A stretch of 18,513 bases of DNA from Dictyocoela muelleri (lineage: Eukaryota; Microsporidia). Positions 1-8,969 of the stretch are shown here, one piece after another (the stretch's first letter is position 1; every line of letters starts with the position of its first letter). Both the position numbers and the translations under genes were made by a program. The stretch is taken from the NCBI GenBank assembly GCA_016256075.1, contig SDVU01000178.1, positions 1 through 18,513 on the forward strand, read 5' to 3'. The notes under the pieces were generated by a model. The model did no database searches and was not told the DNA's origin. It saw nothing but the letters and a program-made list of their open reading frames with translations.

Positions 1-111
1 ATCTTTCATATTATCTGCGCTCATGTTAAAATAAGAGTATCTCGGAATCCAGCACATTTTTTTACATATTTTTTGTTCTTGCAACATATCTTCATCTTCC
101 ACTAGTTTCAT
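1..111 (-). CDS. Possible N-terminus of a hypothetical protein, cut by the window edge
   Basis: An ATG at 111 on the minus strand opens 37 codons without a stop to the window edge, starting MKLVEDEDMLQEQ and containing CKKMCW and PRYSYFN. I recognise no family. The first part is acidic and hydrophilic, with no signal peptide or membrane segment. A GGGGG run lies just upstream of the start on the coding strand; G- or C-triplet motifs close to the start codon are reported for microsporidian genes, which is the main reason to list it. It lies outside the 3' LTR of element A and is not an obvious part of it. It could be a chance ORF, an N-terminal piece of another transposon, or a real host gene. 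Confidence 0.25.
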   Translation of the reverse strand, partial: MKLVEDEDMLQEQKICKKMCWIPRYSYFNMSADNMKD

Positions 112-171
112 TTTTTTTCATCCCCCAGAAGAGGAAAGTTCCAAAAATAAAGGTTAAAAAAGAAAGGAAAA

Positions 172-457
172 TGTCGTTTGCCGCTGGGACTTTGTCAAAA
201 TTAATGTAAAAGCTATAAATAGAAAAGGTCTGAATACTTTTATTTAAAAACCCATCCTTCGTCATCATCATCGTCATGCCAACAAGAATGTTACGCTATT
301 TATGCCTTTATAATCAATTTTTTAATTATGTCATAATTACGTCAATTTTTTGATTTTTTTATTTTTTTTTTGGTTCCAGAACGTTTTTTAATTTAAACGA
401 TTTTTTCATTAAAATTCTTAACATCAAACTTATTCATGGTGTTGTGTATCTACAACA
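172..457 (-). repeat. 3' LTR of element A
   Basis: This copy has the same length as the 5' LTR and the same TG...CA type ends. On the element strand it ends CAAACGACA. A purine-rich tract immediately precedes it. Confidence 0.95.
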
Positions 458-1600
458 TTCTCTCCCTGTTTAAAAGGCTTTGTATTCTTAATCGAGACTT
501 TAATTATGTTATCATTTTTTTCGATTGTTACGGTATTACATAGTTTTGACAAACATTTTACCTCATACGGTCCATTCCAATTCCTTTCAACTTTATCTTG
601 CGAGAAATTTTTTATAAAAATTAATTCACCTTTTTTATAATTTACCTTTTTCCTTTTCAGATTAATTTTTTTTATATTTTCTTTTGTTTTATCATGATTG
701 ATTTTCATTATTATTTCATGGTTTATTATTTTTTTTATTTAGCATTTGAAAAAATTCCAGTGTTAAAAAATACTTCAAAGGGGGAAAATTTTATTGATCG
801 GTTCGTATTTAAATTCAATCTTCTCCAAATGTTTTCTTCTAGTTTTTTTAAAGTTAATCCTTTTGATAATCTTATTGCTTCACCTATTTATTTATTTATT
901 CTTTCAACTCTCGAATTTCCGGTAGGATTATAACCCGATATTAATATGTGATTAATTTTATTATCAGATAAAAAAATTCTTAAACTCAGTTGAAATAAAC
1001 TGACGTCCATTATCACTGAATATTTCCTTTGGACAACCGTATTTACTGATCCATTTATTAATAATTGCTGTTATCACTATTTTAGATGTCACCTTATTTT
1101 GAACAGAAATTTCTGTATACCTTGAACAATAGTCCGTCATTACTATTATGTAAAAACATTCCAATTTATTATTAGTATTAAAATGAATTCTTCTGATTGG
1201 TCCTTTTATATCAATATTTAGAGATTCATTAACGTTTTTCTTTATATTTATAGCCTGTGTTTCACCATAGTTTGTTTTTGTTGTTTTTTCCAAATTATAT
1301 TTAAGACAGTTCTTAGATATTTCCCGTATAATTTTACCCATTCCTGGGAACTTTATATATCGTGAAATCGTAGATATCATACTTTGTGGTCCTGGGTGAA
1401 TAAGAGATCTATGAATATGTAGAAATTCATTATAAAGAAATTCATTATTTATATCTTTTACGTCATTAGTTGTATATTTTGCATCTATATTTTTCGGCAT
1501 GGTCAATAATTTACTTTTATCAAACATAACATTTTTATTTGCAGTTTTTGAAATAAAACAAATTCTTGAAATTGTATCAGCTATTGCGTTATTTTCACCT
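430..1600 (-). pseudogene. Integrase fossil of element A
   Basis: An N-terminal H2C2-type zinc-binding region (HIHRSLIHPGPQS...ISKNCLKYN) leads into the DDE core: LNIDIKGPI, YIIVMTDYCSRYTEISV, WISKYGCPKEIFSDNGRQF. The C-terminal domain carries KKGELIFIKNF and WNGPYEVKCL, the GPY/F-type signature of Ty3 integrases. It ends KQGENVVDTQHHE, reading through the polypurine tract into the first bases of the 3' LTR. Integrase would insert the cDNA into host chromatin. No chromodomain is visible after the GPY region. The region is broken. Confidence 0.9.
458..470 (-). other. Polypurine tract of element A
   Basis: On the element strand AACAGGGAGAGAA sits directly before the TGTTG start of the 3' LTR. 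This is the position and composition expected for the plus-strand DNA primer of an LTR retrotransposon. The tract also lies within the end of the integrase reading frame. Confidence 0.8.
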
Positions 1601-1699
1601 TTTACATATATCAACTCGTAGTCAAATTCTGAAAGAAGTAATTTCCATCTATTAACACGTTTTGTCAAATGTCCATCGAATAGGTTATTGGCATTGTCT

Positions 1700-3363
1700 G
1701 TATATATTTTTATTTTTGAATTCTATATAATTTTTCTAAAATGTTCTATTGAATAAATGATGCACAAAAACTCTTTTTCCATAGTAGTGTAATTATTTTC
1801 ATATTTCTTATACTTTTTACTAAATATTCCAATTAGTTTATCTTTTTGCTTTAATACAGATCCCATACCATTATCAGCAGCATCACAATAAAGTTCGAAC
1901 GGTTTCGTAAAATCCGGGTGTTGTAAAATTTGTTGTTTGTTTATTTCTTTTATTATGAAATCTATGCTTTCTTTGTCTCTTTCCGATAACACAAATTTTC
2001 TGATGTATTTAATTTTTTATATAAATCTGACGTATGACATGACATTTTCATAACATATGATCTAAACCAATTAAAAAACCCAAGTAATTTATCTAATTCT
2101 TTTCGTGTATTGGGATATTTATTTTCCCATTTCTTTACTGTAGAGATATTTGCCTTTATGCCATTTTTAGATATTTTGTGTCCTAAAACGTCAACTTCAT
2201 CAACAAAAAACGAAGATTTTTCAAAATTAATTGATGCTCCATTATTATGTAAAATATAAAGCACTGCTTTAACATGTAAAAAATGTTCATATAAAGTTTT
2301 TGAGTGTATTAATATGTCGTCAATGTATATTTTCACAAAATTCAGATCACTAAACATGTCCATCATCACATTTTGAAATGTTCTTGGTGCGTTTGACAGA
2401 CCAAAAGGCATTCTAAGAAATACATAAGATCTATTCATAATTGTAAATCCTGTTTTTGAAATATCATCTTCCTCAATTTCAATTTGATTATATCCATATT
2501 CAGATCTATTTGTGAGAATATCACTGAATCCTTAAGATCACTAAGATATGTATAAAGGAAGGAATAGAAAAATTCATAGGTTCGGTAATTTTATTAAGGC
2601 CTCTATAATCAACGACTAGCCGGAGATCACCATTTTTCTTTTTTATAAAGAATGCGGGTGATGAAAAGCGACTTTGTTGTCGTCTTATTATATTTTTATG
2701 TTCAAGATTCTTTAAATGTTCAATAGCTTCCTTTTGAATGCTAATTGGTACTGTGTATTGTTTATGATTTAAGATTTTATTAGAATTTAGATTTATGCTG
2801 CGTTTTAAAGTTGTAATATGACCCAATTTAGGATTCTTAAATATATAAGGCTCAATAAATTTATTAAATTGTTCTTTTTTTCTTTTAACTTCGCATATCT
2901 TTGTCTTCTCAATTAATTTTTCGTCAAATTGATTATCATTTTTGTCAAAACCCTCTAATTCATATTCAGAATTATCAACTCGTATTGAACCCTGGTTAAA
3001 ATCGATAACTGCTTTGTTTCTTATTAGAAAATCAGAACACAGTATAACATCTGAAGATGAATTTTGCAAAACAAAAAATACAGCTTTGTATATTTTATCT
3101 TTATCACCTAAAAGTTGAAAATTTAATAAAGCATTTTTCTTAATTTCCACATTTTCGCCATTAGCAGTTTCGATTATTTTTTTCTCATTCAATGTTGAAA
3201 TTTCAATATTTAATCGTTTGCATAATTTCTCTGAAATAAAATTATCAGTTGCGCCGGTATCAATTAAACACATCGTATTAAGACCATTTATTGACATAGG
3301 AATTACAATAACATTATTTTTATTTTTCTTTTCACACATCAATGAGTTTTCATTTTTTTTCAT
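1700..3363 (-). pseudogene. pol fossil of element A: protease, reverse transcriptase, RNase H
   Basis: The protease block (about 3310-2990) has the retropepsin active-site motif CLIDTGATDNFIS and the later hydrophobic segment DVILCSDFLI. RT follows (about 2860-2090) with SPAFFIKKKNGDLRLVVDYR, FLRMPFGLSNAPRTFQ, the catalytic box VKIYIDDILIHSKT and the thumb motif VDVLGHKIS. RNase H (about 2000-1600) shows FELYCDAADNGMGSVL, GIFSKKY, TMEKEFLCIIYSIEHF and LIYVKGENNAIADTISR. Together these would copy the element RNA into DNA. The order PR-RT-RH is that of Ty3 elements and not of Ty1/copia, where integrase comes first. The fossil has several breaks. Confidence 0.93.
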
Positions 3364-3364
3364 C

Positions 3365-4156
3365 GGTGTGTCTCTTGAATGCGCTCATTTTTCATTTTAT
3401 TGAGCGGCATTTTCGGTGTTATGCGTATTAGAATGATGATACTTGCAGAATTTTTTCTTTTGAGGGTAACTGTTTTTTTGAATTTAAATTGATTATGATT
3501 AAAAACATTTTCTTTTATATTTAGATTTTTCTCCGATAATTCTTTTATAAGTAATTCTTCAACAGATTTAATTGACTTTATCATTTCTTCATAGGTACTA
3601 TGCCCATATTTTTTCATTTGGATTTTTACTTTGCTATTAAGTCCATTATGAAAGGATTTGTGTATTTTTGCAGTAATGAGACTTTTTGACTAATCATAAC
3701 ATATTACTAATTTTCTTGCGTTGTCTGATATTTCTTTTATAAACATATCGATCGTAAGGTAATTGTCTTGTTTTATAGACGCTAGTATATCAAGATATTT
3801 GAAAGATGTAAATGGATTGTATTTTAGTTTTAGTAATTTGATGAGAACTTCATCAGACGTGATACATTCACCAATTCGATATTGTATATTTATAGAAATT
3901 ATTTGTGTAAGCGCCTCCTTCTTAGAATCTTCATCCCACATACAAATCTTTGAATTTGCATTATAATTTGTCACACATTTAAGAACGTCTTGTTTTAATT
4001 AGAAAAAATACTGAAGCTGTGTGTTAATTTAAGTCCTGTTCTTTGTGAAATAAATTCAAATGATGTACTTCCGATCTTTTCATTCATGTCGATAAGTTGT
4101 GTTGTCCTTGCTTCTTCATCTTGCAACTTTTTATTGAACCCCTCTAATGAGCTCAT
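3365..4156 (-). pseudogene. gag region of element A
   Basis: The structural-protein region starts MSSLEGFNKKLQDEEARTTQ directly at the LTR edge. A helical capsid-like stretch follows (LKYNPFTSFKYLDILASIKQ and ISDNARKLV). Near the C-terminal end is a basic stretch with CKYHHSNTHN, a C-x2-H-x4-H nucleocapsid-like motif that aligns with CKLHKSNTHS of element B. Gag would package the element RNA in cytoplasmic particles. The region is broken. Assignment rests on position before protease, on the shared knuckle and on resemblance to the gag of element C; capsid sequences are too variable to name a clade. Confidence 0.75.
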
Positions 4157-4158
4157 TA
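4145..4158. repeat. 14-bp perfect palindrome at the 5' LTR/gag junction of element A
   Basis: TAATGAGCTCATTA is its own reverse complement and touches the inner LTR end. The gag ATG (4154-4156 on the minus strand) lies inside it. A tRNA primer-binding site would normally occupy this position, and I see no TGG-type tRNA 3'-end match here. Confidence 0.75.
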
Positions 4159-4444
4159 TGTCGGTTGCCGCTGGGACTTTGTCAAAATTAATTTAAAAGC
4201 TATAAATAGAAAAGGTCTGAATACTTTTATTTAAAAACTTATCCTTCGTCATCTTCATCGTCATGTTAACAATAATGTTACGCTATTTATGCCTTTTTAA
4301 TCAATTTTTTAATTATGTCAGAATTACGTCAATTTTTTGATTTTTTTTTTATTTTTTTGGTTCCAGAACGTTTTTTAATTTAAACGATTTTTTCTTTAAA
4401 ATTCTTAACTGTAAACTTATTCATAGTGTTGTGTATCTACAACA
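4159..4444 (-). repeat. 5' LTR of element A
   Basis: This 286-bp direct repeat matches 172-457 with about 16-18 differences, several of them in a T-rich tract. On the element strand it starts TGTTGTAGATACACAAC and ends CAACCGACA. An A-rich AATAAA-type stretch lies inside and could serve as a polyadenylation signal. The inner edge joins the gag start directly. Confidence 0.95.
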
Positions 4445-4449
4445 TCATA

Positions 4450-5110
4450 TTCCCTGAGATTCCTTAAATCTATTCAAAAGGAAAGTTTTAATTCGAGATC
4501 TGATCGATATAAATCTAACTACGTTTCAAGTTTTAATCAAAAAAACGAACAAAATCTTAAACACATGGCTAAGAAGTGCAAATTACATAAATCAAACACA
4601 CATTCAAATGAATAATGTAGAGCAAGGAAACATACTAACAACACCAGAGAAGAAAGGAAGTCATACGCAGTAATAGAACCACCTGTGCAGCATGAGTTAT
4701 TGAAATACCTGTACGTATTAACGATACTGAAATAAAGGCGATAATTTATACAGGTGGTGCAGATAATTAGTTTCCGAAAAATTTGCAGACCAACATAACC
4801 TCATAAAAGGTCTCTAGACTCTGAGAAAATAGTATAAATTGCAAATGGATCCACAATGCAAACCAAAAAAATTTCAGAGTTTAGTTTCAAATTAAAAACG
4901 ATAAGCATATTAATTATGAATCACGTTTTTTATTAATCAAAAACCCGAATTGTATTATGATTTTGAATAAGAATTTCTCATGGAAAAATGACACTCAGGT
5001 AAATTCGCAAGATTGAATAATTTATTTAGACGGACGCGAATATGAAATTTACTATAAAACTAATTTTTGTAATGAAGCTGATGATAAGATTTCGAATAAA
5101 ACTAAAATAT
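4450..5110 (+). pseudogene. gag C-terminus and protease fossil of element B
   Basis: The 5' part reads LRFLKSIQKESFNSRSDRYK, then KKCKLHKSNTHSN followed by C, a nucleocapsid-type knuckle with spacing C-x2-H-x4-H-x4-C. In the common CCHC knuckle the second ligand is Cys; here it is His. An acidic linker and a retropepsin-like block follow (VPIRINDTEIKAIIYTGGADN, then ILNKNFS). This matches the gag-protease junction of element A. The region is heavily broken. Confidence 0.75.
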
Positions 5111-5234
5111 TCTCTGAATAATCATATAATTGATGGAAAAGAATTAATAGAGACTGCAAAAAAAAACCAAATCTCTGTTAGGCAATATCGCAATTGTAAA
5201 ACATAAGATTAAAGTGGTGAAGATTTTATAAATA

Positions 5235-5730
5235 AATTTAAATAATATCCTATTCCAATCGGTATACAACCAGAAATCAAGCATCACTTAAAAGAATTAA
5301 TGCAAAAGAGTAGAATTGAAGAGAAAACTTGTGACACAGTTTCAACTGTTATGTAATTAATAAAAAATATGGCAAACTCAGATTAGTCGTAGATTATAGA
5401 TACCTGGATTCTATAAAGTAGAAAGTTCATAATATAACTCCGAATATATATGAAATACTGGCGAAAAGTAAAATAGCAACATGTTTTCAACAATTTATTT
5501 AAATAATGGGCACTACCAGATCAGTTTGAAGGAGGAATACGTTGACAAAACCGGGTTTTCCATTATTAGAAAAAACGTATGTTTTTAGGAGGATGCCATT
5601 CGGTTTAAGTAATGCCTCAACAACATACTAAAAACTGTGATGATTATGCTATTTAACGATACAAAGAATGCTCTTGTATATATGGACGATATTCTGTTAT
5701 ACACGAGTACATTATATCCAAAAAATTGTG
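5235..5730 (+). pseudogene. Reverse transcriptase fossil of element B, part left of the MULE
   Basis: Motifs in order: KKYGKLRLVVDYRYLDSI, TPNIYEILAKSKIATCF, TKPGFP, VFRRMPFGLSNAST and the palm catalytic block around YMDDILLYT. These are RT fingers and palm. The region ends at the MULE's left terminus, and its last 85 bp occur again beyond the MULE's right terminus. Confidence 0.85.
5646..5730 (+). repeat. 85-bp duplicated target segment, left copy
   Basis: ATGCTATTTAACGATAC...AAAAAATTGTG matches 7298-7382 at 74 of 85 positions (about 87%) with no gaps. It ends about 10 bp before the MULE's left inverted repeat and encodes the RT catalytic block of element B. Confidence 0.9.
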
Positions 5731-5739
5731 CGGTTGGCG

Positions 5740-5779
5740 GTATCTGGGCCATGGCCAAAATACCAGCCAATCTCGGCCA
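5740..5779 (+). repeat. Left terminal inverted repeat of the MULE
   Basis: Reads GTATCTGGGCCATGGCCAAA then ATACCAGCC...CTCGGCCA. It matches the reverse complement of 7255-7293 at most positions. It is itself near-palindromic: with the bases just outside it forms a hairpin of about 40 bp spanning about 5732-5772. Confidence 0.85.
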
Positions 5780-5839
5780 TAATTTAAAACAGCAATAATT
5801 GGGCCAGAAAATATAAAAAAATTAAAGAATTTATTCAAG

Positions 5840-7200
5840 TTTCCATGACAAAATCTTGTTCATGATCATAAAAATATAAAATTTTTCATAAAATTCATAA
5901 TTCATTGTCACTATACGTGATTTTTTATTTTTTTCAATAACATTTTTGTTAATAATAATATTATTTTCTGTTTGTATCAGAATTACCCGAACTTTTACAT
6001 TTTCTTGTTTTAAAATTTCTTAAAATTTTCCAAGATTGAGATGCGGTATATTGCATTTAAAATTCAAACGTATGTTCCACGCTTCTAATGAATTGGTTGT
6101 TCTAAGTATATTTGATAAAACTGTAAAATTGCAATTCAAAAAATCAATATCGAATAACGTTTTTTGTTGTTTTCTCCGACATAAGTTTTAGAATTTATTT
6201 AATAAAACTATTTAAATTTTTCAGGTATTTTTCCTTCAATTTTATTTCTTAAATTATAAAACACATCTTCATCTTTATGTTTAGGAACAAAAGCTAGATT
6301 TAGAAAATTTCTGATTAAATTATTAGTGCTTGAATTAGATAAATACTCAGATGAGAGGTTTAGTCTTTGCAGACTTCTCCATATTGACTAGCCGAAATGA
6401 AATGAAAACCAAAATAAATTAGATAGGGGAAAATCTTGTATAGAGCAGATTTTAGTGCAATTTCAAAATCTATAATATATTAACAAATTACAACCTGTCA
6501 AATCTTTAAGCATTTTAAAACTTTCAGAATATGACACTTCTGTTTTATCAATCAATAAAATATAACACAAAGAAAAGAATTTTCTGAATAAATAACAATT
6601 AATCGTTATTAATTGACAAAAGTTTGAATGTACTGACCAAAATGCACCCTCAATCAATACAGTAGAGAAAGTTTTAACAAATTAAAATTTTTAGAGTATA
6701 AAAACACTAAAAATAGTTCTTATACTATGCACACCTTAGTCATATCGAGAAATTTATCATTTCGTAAATCTTTATGAAAAATTTCAGGAATATCAACGAA
6801 ATTTTGTTTCCAGCATAATAAGCTCTTATTTTTGAGTTTTGTACATTTATCTTAAAGATTTTTGAATTTTGGCAACTTAGACAACACTTCTTCGTATAGC
6901 ATTGAAGTCACATCAGTTACAATTTTATTGTTTGTCGCTTGTGTTTTTTTCAGCCCTTTTCTTTATTATATTTAAGGCCTTACACTTTTCAATCATTATA
7001 TAATTCTTAGAATGGTTGTGTTGTTACATAGATACCTCGAATACAAACTGATCATTTATAATCCCAGTCGCTCGATATTTTCTGTTTGTACATCTCCAAC
7101 CATCTTTATGATTACTTCTATTATCTTTATAATATATATAACCATTGCTTTCTAGATAATCTTTACGTTTTTGATTTTTTATTAGTTGAAAGTTTTTCAT
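5840..7200 (-). pseudogene. MULE transposase, FLYWCH type, broken
   Basis: An ATG at 7200 opens 58 codons (to 7024) holding a FLYWCH-like zinc finger: DYLESNGYIYYKD...WRCTNRKYRAT. The second Cys of the family pattern is Tyr here. The HNHS ending of the finger follows in another frame, so a frameshift lies near 7020. Next come LYEEVLSKLPKFKNL and IPEIFHKDLRND. The DDE-type catalytic domain begins LIEGAFWS (about 6641-6659), where MULEs usually have IDGTF, so the first acidic residue is Glu. IDFEIALKSALY (about 6440-6475) supplies the second acid and TNSLEAWN (about 6075-6102) the third. RLNLSSEYLSN and LAFVPKHKDEDVF lie between. At least four frame changes or stops are present. The protein would have cut and joined transposon ends in the nucleus. 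Confidence 0.85.
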
Positions 7201-7254
7201 GGGTAATAATATTTGAATTTTTATAAGCTGGCACAGTTTCCGCTTTTCTAATGC

Positions 7255-7293
7255 TGGCCGAGTTCAGCGGTATCTAGGCCATGGCCAAGATAC
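7255..7293 (-). repeat. Right terminal inverted repeat of the MULE
   Basis: On the minus strand it reads GTATCTTGGCCATGGCCTAG then ATACCGC...CTCGGCC, pairing with the left end. Because the core is palindromic, the two ends also look like direct repeats. Confidence 0.85.
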
Positions 7294-8120
7294 TTCCATG
7301 CCATTTAACGATACAGAGAATGCTATTGTAAATATGGACGATATTCTGGTATATACGATTAGATTATATCAACAAAAATGTGTAATTTTAGATCTTTTCA
7401 AGAAAATAAATGATATCAATGTATCCATTTATTTCGATAAATCTAAATTTTTTAATTTGAAATTGAATTATTTGGCCATCGACTATACAAAAACGGAAAT
7501 ACACCTACCCATCTAAACTAGAGATATTCGAAATTTCAGGCCAAAAAGCAATAAAAAATTGCAAAAGTTACTTGGATTCATAAATCGGTACAGTGTCTTT
7601 GTGTCAAATTTGTCAATACTGACGTCTGAGATGTGAGATAAACTAAAAATGAAAAGTATTAAAGTAATTTGGAGTCAGAAAGATGAGATTCAGCTGAACA
7701 AAATAATGAATTTAATAAATAGTAAAAATATACTACATCAAACAGACATAAACAGAAAATTTTTATTTTTATTCGATGCTTCAGATTTGGGCATAGGTTC
7801 TATTTTTTTCAGGATAACAAGATTATAGGATATTACAGCAAAAATTTTAATAAAAAAGAAGCCAATTATACAGTAATTGAAAAATAAGAATATTAAATAA
7901 TCAAGTCTCTCGACCACTTTAATTCCATAATATAGAATACAAAGTTAAATATCGAAACAGACTATAAAAATATAACATTTAATGGTGAATTATCAGAGAG
8001 GGTTTATCGTTGAAAGGTTTTGATTGAAGAATATGATTACACGTTGAGGCATATTGGGGGGAAATTAAATTTTAATGCTGACGTATTGTCAAGATATATG
8101 TTAAAAATTTCAAACCATTA
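7294..8120 (+). pseudogene. RT thumb/connection and RNase H fossil of element B, right of the MULE
   Basis: The piece restarts with a second copy of the catalytic block (NMDDILVYT), then runs through thumb and connection (NVSIYFDKSKFFNLKLNY, KLLGFINRYSVFVSN). RNase H shows FLFLFDASDLGIGSIF, GYYSKNFNKKEANYTVIEK, LNIETDYKNITF, and YDYTLRHIGGKLNFNADVLS. The last motif corresponds to the YVKGENNAIADTIS segment of element A. Broken. Confidence 0.85.
7298..7382 (+). repeat. 85-bp duplicated target segment, right copy
   Basis: ATGCCATTTAACGATAC...CAAAAATGTG begins 4 bp beyond the MULE's right end. It is the second copy of 5646-5730 in direct orientation. Such a length is far beyond a MULE target duplication. 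Confidence 0.9.
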
Positions 8121-8969
8121 ACATTTAAATCAAAATAAATATATTTACCAATAAATTAAAAACATGAAAATTATGTAAAAAATCAGATAAGAATTTAGAA
8201 AATGTAATGAGCAAGCATAAAAACCTCATTTAAAAGTTAATCGTTAATATTATTCATCCAGGTAGGGTAGTAATTGAAAAAACATTGAAAAAATATTTAA
8301 AATGGAAAAATTTGAGAAAATTAATAACCGAAATAGTAATTCTTGTCTGATATGTATTTAAGAAAAGAAGGAAAGTTTAAAATACGGAATACTAAATTTC
8401 GATGGTGATAAGCTCAGTTTAAATGAATTATTGGCTATATACATTAAAAGACCATTATATTCAAATCATTTTATATTCATTAAGCAAAAAGAGAATTGTG
8501 GTTATCGCGGTTGTCGTTCTGTTTTCAAGGTATTGTGAATTTGGTGTTGTCTTTGATATAAATGTAAAAAACAATTTTAACCGAAATCAAAAAATATGAT
8601 TTAAAATTCACTCCGCACCTAATATGTGTCTCACTGATAATGGAAAGCAATTCACTTCCAAGAATTTTAAAAATTTGATGAAAAAATATGAAAACAAACA
8701 TTTCACTTCAGCACCATACAATCCCACTGGGAATGGTGTTGTAGAAAAAATAAATAAAAGAATATGAATAGTCTTGATTTAATCAAGAGGATCAACTATG
8801 AACTGTAATAAATATAAGATTTGGATAAGAATAAATTGCACTTTAACAGTAATACAGGATATTCGCCAGTTGAAATTTATAATAAGATGCATATTTTCAG
8901 GAATATAAACGTTAATATATAAATAAATAAAGACGACATCAGGGATAAGCTTAAGTTACAAAAGAAATC

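Larger units (their letters stand above)
172..4444 (-). mobile_element. Ty3/gypsy LTR retrotransposon fossil (element A)
   Basis: This is a 4.27-kb element on the minus strand bounded by two 286-bp direct LTRs beginning TGTTGTAG and ending in ACA. Between them, in Ty3 order, lie gag, aspartic protease, reverse transcriptase, RNase H, H2C2 zinc-binding domain, DDE integrase core and an integrase C-terminal domain with the GPY signature (WNGPYEV). The element is broken, with about six to eight interruptions, but all domains are recognisable and the LTRs are about 94% identical by eye, so it is the youngest LTR element here. No matching target duplication flanks it. Its 5' side abuts the gag of element B, and its 3' side abuts unrelated sequence. 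Confidence 0.93.
5740..7293 (-). mobile_element. Mutator-like (MULE) DNA transposon, degraded
   Basis: A 1.55-kb insertion interrupts the RT of element B. Its ends are inverted repeats of about 40 bp (5740-5779 and 7255-7293) containing GGCCATGGCC and CTCGGCCA. Inside, on the minus strand, is a transposase relic with an N-terminal FLYWCH-like finger and MULE catalytic-domain motifs. The coding part is interrupted by several frameshifts and stops, so it could not move itself. No 8-10-bp target duplication is seen; instead 85 bp of target sequence is present on both sides. At 1.55 kb it is short even for a compact MULE. Confidence 0.85.

Noticed and set aside
92-277. 61-codon minus-strand frame beginning MTMMMTKDGF
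   Set aside because: It starts inside the 3' LTR of element A and runs into flanking DNA; a chance frame across the LTR border.
694-933. 79-codon plus-strand frame, hydrophobic
   Set aside because: Antisense to the integrase region of element A; hydrophobicity comes from T-rich sequence.
3218-3403. Plus-strand frame opposite the protease of element A
   Set aside because: Antisense shadow of the protease and gag/protease junction.
3763-3966. 67-codon plus-strand frame
   Set aside because: Antisense to gag of element A.
5585-5838. Two overlapping minus-strand frames across the MULE left end
   Set aside because: They cross the transposon border and the palindromic terminal repeat; not a plausible gene.
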